Shown: positions 6,931 to 9,217 of the stretch, in pieces
How the letters are laid out: each line of letters opens with the position of its first letter
How positions within the stretch are numbered: position 1 is the first letter of the stretch
Source of the DNA: Bacillota bacterium
GTDB lineage: Bacteria; Bacillota; Clostridia; Clostridiales; Clostridiaceae
Length of the DNA stretch: 9,217 nt
Assembly (NCBI GenBank): GCA_023451395.1
Contig: JAEXZL010000023.1
Location: forward strand, 1-9,217
Reading direction: 5' to 3'
The notes under the pieces: generated by a model
What the model saw: only the letters and a program-made list of their open reading frames with translations
Told to the model about the DNA's origin: nothing
Database searches by the model: none
Position numbers and translations under genes: made by a program

Positions 6931-7803
6931 CTAAGCTGCCTTTACTTTAGCTTTATTATTACCTTTCTTTTTAAGAAGTACCCATATAGGACTAGCTATG
7001 AAAATTGATGAATATGAACCACTGGCTATTCCAACAATCAGAGGGAAAGAAAACTCTCTAACAGAAGGAACGAAAATATAAACTGCAACAATGGTTATTA
7101 AGGTTGTAGCCACAGTATTTAAGGAACGATGTATAGTCTGGGTGATACTTAAATTTGTCACTTCCTCAATGGGCTTTCTCCTCATTATCTTAAGGTTTTC
7201 TCTAATTCTATCAAAGATTACTATGGTATCATTAATGGAGTAACCAACAATAGTCAATATGGCTGCAATAAAAGGTGAATTTACCGGAACCTGAAATATA
7301 GCATAAACGCCGACAGTAATTAAAACATCGTGAAGAAGAGATAAAAGAGCAGCAACTCCAAATCCAAACTCAAACCTCACGGCAATATAGACAAGTATTA
7401 AAACCATAGCCACAGAAACTGCAATAAACGCCTTATTAGCAAGCTCAGCTCCTATAGTACCGCTTATTAAATCCTGAGATACAATATAATTGTCCCCTAA
7501 GGAATATTTTCCCTTTAATTCTTCTGTCATCTTAGAAATTTCTTCATCAGAAGAATTACCGCTTTTAATTTCAAGCTGTGTCTCATCTACAATGTTTGTG
7601 ATAGCATTTTGATCATATTTTTTAATAATCTCATCTGCTTCTCCCTTATCAAAGGTTTTTCCCATTTCTATTATTATTTGAGTTCCACCTTTAAACTCAA
7701 TACCAAAATTCAGCCCTTTAGTAACTAAGAATATTCCTCCTATTAACATAACTACTAGGGACAGTGTAAACCAAAGCTTAGTTTTTTCTATTATCTTTAG
7801 CAT
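6931..7803 (-). CDS. secF: Protein translocase subunit SecF
   Basis: Membrane partner of SecD; together they use the proton-motive force to help pull proteins through SecYEG. The protein has 290 residues, the usual length. A first membrane segment (about 11-29) is followed by the conserved GLNFGIEFKGG (30-40), an external domain of about 85 residues, and five more hydrophobic segments at about 126-142, 149-171, 176-196, 229-246 and 251-276. The fourth segment carries the SecF signature YSINDTIVIFDRIREN (188-203). The tail is basic and cytoplasmic (KKKGNNKAKVK). The start is 5 bases after the secD stop, and its ribosome site lies inside the end of secD, indicating coupled translation. secD and secF are separate genes here, unlike the fused SecDF of Bacillus. 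Confidence 0.96.
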   Translation of the reverse strand: MLKIIEKTKLWFTLSLVVMLIGGIFLVTKGLNFGIEFKGGTQIIIEMGKTFDKGEADEIIKKYDQNAITNIVDETQLEIKSGNSSDEEISKMTEELKGKYSLGDNYIVSQDLISGTIGAELANKAFIAVSVAMVLILVYIAVRFEFGFGVAALLSLLHDVLITVGVYAIFQVPVNSPFIAAILTIVGYSINDTIVIFDRIRENLKIMRRKPIEEVTNLSITQTIHRSLNTVATTLITIVAVYIFVPSVREFSFPLIVGIASGSYSSIFIASPIWVLLKKKGNNKAKVKAA

Positions 7804-7808
7804 ATTAA

Positions 7809-9050
7809 TTACCTCCCCTTAACCCCAAAAAGCTCAGGCTTATTTAAAATCCCCATATTTAATGCTAGTTTAACTAATAGTTTAGTAATTATTATAGCAG
7901 TAAACATGCTTATTGCTATTCCGATGATAAGAGTCAAAGCAAAGCCCTTAACATCTCCAGAACCTAGGTAATAAAGCACCACTCCAGCTATTGCTGTAGT
8001 AATATTTCCATCTATTATTGAAGTAAGAGCTCTATGAAAACCAGCTTCCACAGAGGATCTAATGGATTTACCTAGTTTTAACTCCTCTTTAATTCGTTCA
8101 AAAATAAGTACATTTGCATCTACAGCCATACCTATAGTTAATAATAAGCCTGCTATTCCAGGCAAGGTCAAAGTAACATTAAAGTATATAAAAGATAATA
8201 TAACCAGAAGTATAAAAATAGTTAAAGCAATAGAAGCTAATACACCTGGCACTCTGTAGTTTATTATCATAAATAAGAATACTAAGGAAATTCCAATTAA
8301 GCCAGCCTTAAGAGCACTAGGGAAGGCCTCTGCACCCAGCTGGGGTCCTACAGTCCTCACAGAAGCTGCCTTAACCTCTAAAGGAAGAGCTCCAGAATTA
8401 ATTATTCCAGCAATTCTTTTTGCTTCATCTAAGGAATCCATACCATCTATAACCGCTTCACCACCAGTTATAGCTGTTTTAACAGTAGGGGCCGTTAGAA
8501 TATCCTCATCCATATATAATGATATTTGCTTACCAATAAACTTTGTTGTTGCATCAGCAAACTTAGTAGTTCCCTCTGCAGTCATCTTAAGTCCAACTAC
8601 TGGGTTGTTATATTCATCAAACTGAACTGTTGCTTCTGCTATATCGCTACCAGTGAGAAGCTCATTACCTTCAGGATCCTTAAAGGTAAGCTTTCCAGTT
8701 TGAGATAAGCTTTCGATGATTTCCTGAGAATTATACATTCCTGGGATATCGATTCTTATTCTTTTTTCACCTTCAGTATTAATTGTATTACCTGCTACTC
8801 CAATTTTATTAACTCTAAGATTAATAAGTTCTTTAGTTCTTTCTAGCTCATCGCTATTTACATCATCCTCAACAATTTCTAAAAGTACAGAAACTCCACC
8901 TTGAAGATCTAACCCTTTGGTTATTAAATCTTCAAAGGAATGAACCTGATAATTTCCTATCACCATTCCCTTAGAGCCAATTATGGCAAAGCCGGCTATT
9001 AAAACTATGGTAAAGATAAATAGGATTGTGCTTCTAGCTTTATTCATCAT
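7809..9050 (-). CDS. secD: Protein translocase subunit SecD
   Basis: Larger subunit of the SecDF export motor. Numbered from ATG 9050 (413 residues, typical for clostridia): a signal-anchor helix at about 8-24, the conserved GLDLQGG (46-52), an extracytoplasmic domain to about 245, including RIDIPGM (99-105) and the SGALPLEV segment (219-226), then five membrane helices from about 247 to 400. The signature GMAVDANVLIFERIKEE (307-323) contains the aspartate implicated in proton movement. A longer frame starting at 9110 would run through the promoter -35 box and lacks a ribosome site. Instead AGAGGGGG (9056-9063) lies 5 and 8 bases before the tandem ATGs at 9050 and 9047, so the protein begins MMNKAR or MNKAR. 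It has its own promoter after scfB and is coupled to secF. Confidence 0.96.
   Translation of the reverse strand: MMNKARSTILFIFTIVLIAGFAIIGSKGMVIGNYQVHSFEDLITKGLDLQGGVSVLLEIVEDDVNSDELERTKELINLRVNKIGVAGNTINTEGEKRIRIDIPGMYNSQEIIESLSQTGKLTFKDPEGNELLTGSDIAEATVQFDEYNNPVVGLKMTAEGTTKFADATTKFIGKQISLYMDEDILTAPTVKTAITGGEAVIDGMDSLDEAKRIAGIINSGALPLEVKAASVRTVGPQLGAEAFPSALKAGLIGISLVFLFMIINYRVPGVLASIALTIFILLVILSFIYFNVTLTLPGIAGLLLTIGMAVDANVLIFERIKEELKLGKSIRSSVEAGFHRALTSIIDGNITTAIAGVVLYYLGSGDVKGFALTLIIGIAISMFTAIIITKLLVKLALNMGILNKPELFGVKGR
7812..7819 (-). promoter_or_regulatory. secF Shine-Dalgarno site embedded in secD
   Basis: AGGGGAGG on the minus strand encodes the last codons of SecD (Lys-Gly-Arg) and immediately precedes its TAA stop. 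It is 8 bases from the secF ATG, so ribosomes finishing secD uncover or reuse it. Confidence 0.75.
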
Positions 9051-9081
9051 CTTATCCCCCTCTGTTATGCTATTAGTTTTA

Positions 9082-9110
9082 ATTATATTACCCTTACAAA
9101 TTATAGTCAA
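9082..9110 (-). promoter_or_regulatory. Candidate sigma-A promoter for secDF
   Basis: Minus strand TTGACT (9105-9110), a 17-base spacer and a perfect TATAAT (9082-9087). Start of transcription near 9075 gives a leader of about 25 bases to the secD ATG. The box begins 12 bases beyond the scfB stop, so secDF can be expressed independently of the upstream genes. Confidence 0.65.
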
Positions 9111-9121
9111 TAAAAGGAAGG

Positions 9122-9137
9122 ACTATGAATCCATAGT
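9122..9137 (-). terminator. Small hairpin over the scfB stop, possible weak terminator
   Basis: ACTATG/CATAGT forms a 6-bp stem with a 4-base loop overlapping the TAG stop, followed on the minus strand by the pyrimidine run CCTTCCTTTTATTG. The stem is short and AT-rich, so termination would be inefficient and read-through into secDF is plausible. Chance pairing cannot be excluded. Confidence 0.25.
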
Positions 9138-9217
9138 ACTTGCTTTAAGAGCTATGGCACATTCAACCCTCTTTTTCTGCATCTCGCAGCCTATTTCATA
9201 AGGAATGTGTATATCTC
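9123..9217 (-). CDS. scfB: C-terminus of probable SCIFF-peptide radical SAM maturase
   Basis: Only the last 30 codons are present, ending at TAG 9123-9125; the first whole codon starts at 9215. The tail contains PYEIGCEMQKKRVECAIALKA, which resembles the conserved C-terminal end of ScfB-type SPASM radical SAM enzymes that install thioether bonds in the six-cysteine SCIFF peptide. Two cysteines, eight residues apart in the sequence, are visible. Placement directly before secD matches the order commonly found in Clostridia, where scfA and scfB precede secDF. The assignment rests on a short stretch plus context, so it is probable rather than certain; the radical SAM motif itself lies outside the window. 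Confidence 0.65.
   Translation of the reverse strand, partial: DIHIPYEIGCEMQKKRVECAIALKASTMDS

Noticed and set aside
9051..9110. A 20-residue N-terminal extension of SecD starting at 9110.
   Set aside because: It overlaps the promoter -35 and -10 boxes, has no ribosome site, and would put a hydrophilic stretch before the signal-anchor helix; the tandem ATGs at 9050/9047 have AGAGGGGG.

Overview
The window is a compact, low-GC chromosomal stretch in which every supported gene lies on the minus strand. Purine-rich Shine-Dalgarno sites, AT-rich sigma-A-type promoters, the gene order and the protein sequences point to a Gram-positive anaerobe of the class Clostridia, probably Clostridium in the broad sense. 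I see no mobile element, CRISPR array, tRNA, rRNA or phage gene.

Read in the direction of transcription (right edge to left edge), the order is: the last 30 codons of a probable SCIFF-peptide radical SAM maturase (scfB); secD and secF, the accessory Sec export subunits; a roughly 270-bp gap with a hairpin terminator, a strong-looking promoter and a long leader; apt (adenine phosphoribosyltransferase); rel (bifunctional (p)ppGpp synthetase/hydrolase), which has its own candidate promoter and a leader hairpin; dtd (D-aminoacyl-tRNA deacylase); a glyoxalase II-like metallo-beta-lactamase-fold hydrolase; hemZ (HemW/HemN-like radical SAM protein); and aspS (aspartyl-tRNA synthetase), which runs off the left edge without its C-terminal third.

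Transcription can be divided into three likely units from sequence alone. secDF has a near-consensus promoter just after scfB and ends at a hairpin. apt has a near-consensus promoter about 150 bases upstream of its start. rel and the genes after it follow closely, with gaps of 47, 19, 12 and 38 bases, and can be driven from the apt promoter or from a third promoter between apt and rel. The left part thus groups purine salvage, the stringent response and translation quality control (dtd, aspS). The metallo-hydrolase and HemZ are conserved passengers without a clear role here.

Four start codons were moved downstream of the longest possible reading frame because Shine-Dalgarno spacing and family length favour the internal ATG: metallo-hydrolase, rel, apt and secD. 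I did not find a convincing undescribed system. The points most worth a second look are the non-coding leaders of apt and rel, the apparent absence of recJ and hisS from positions where related genomes usually carry them, and the unresolved role of HemZ.
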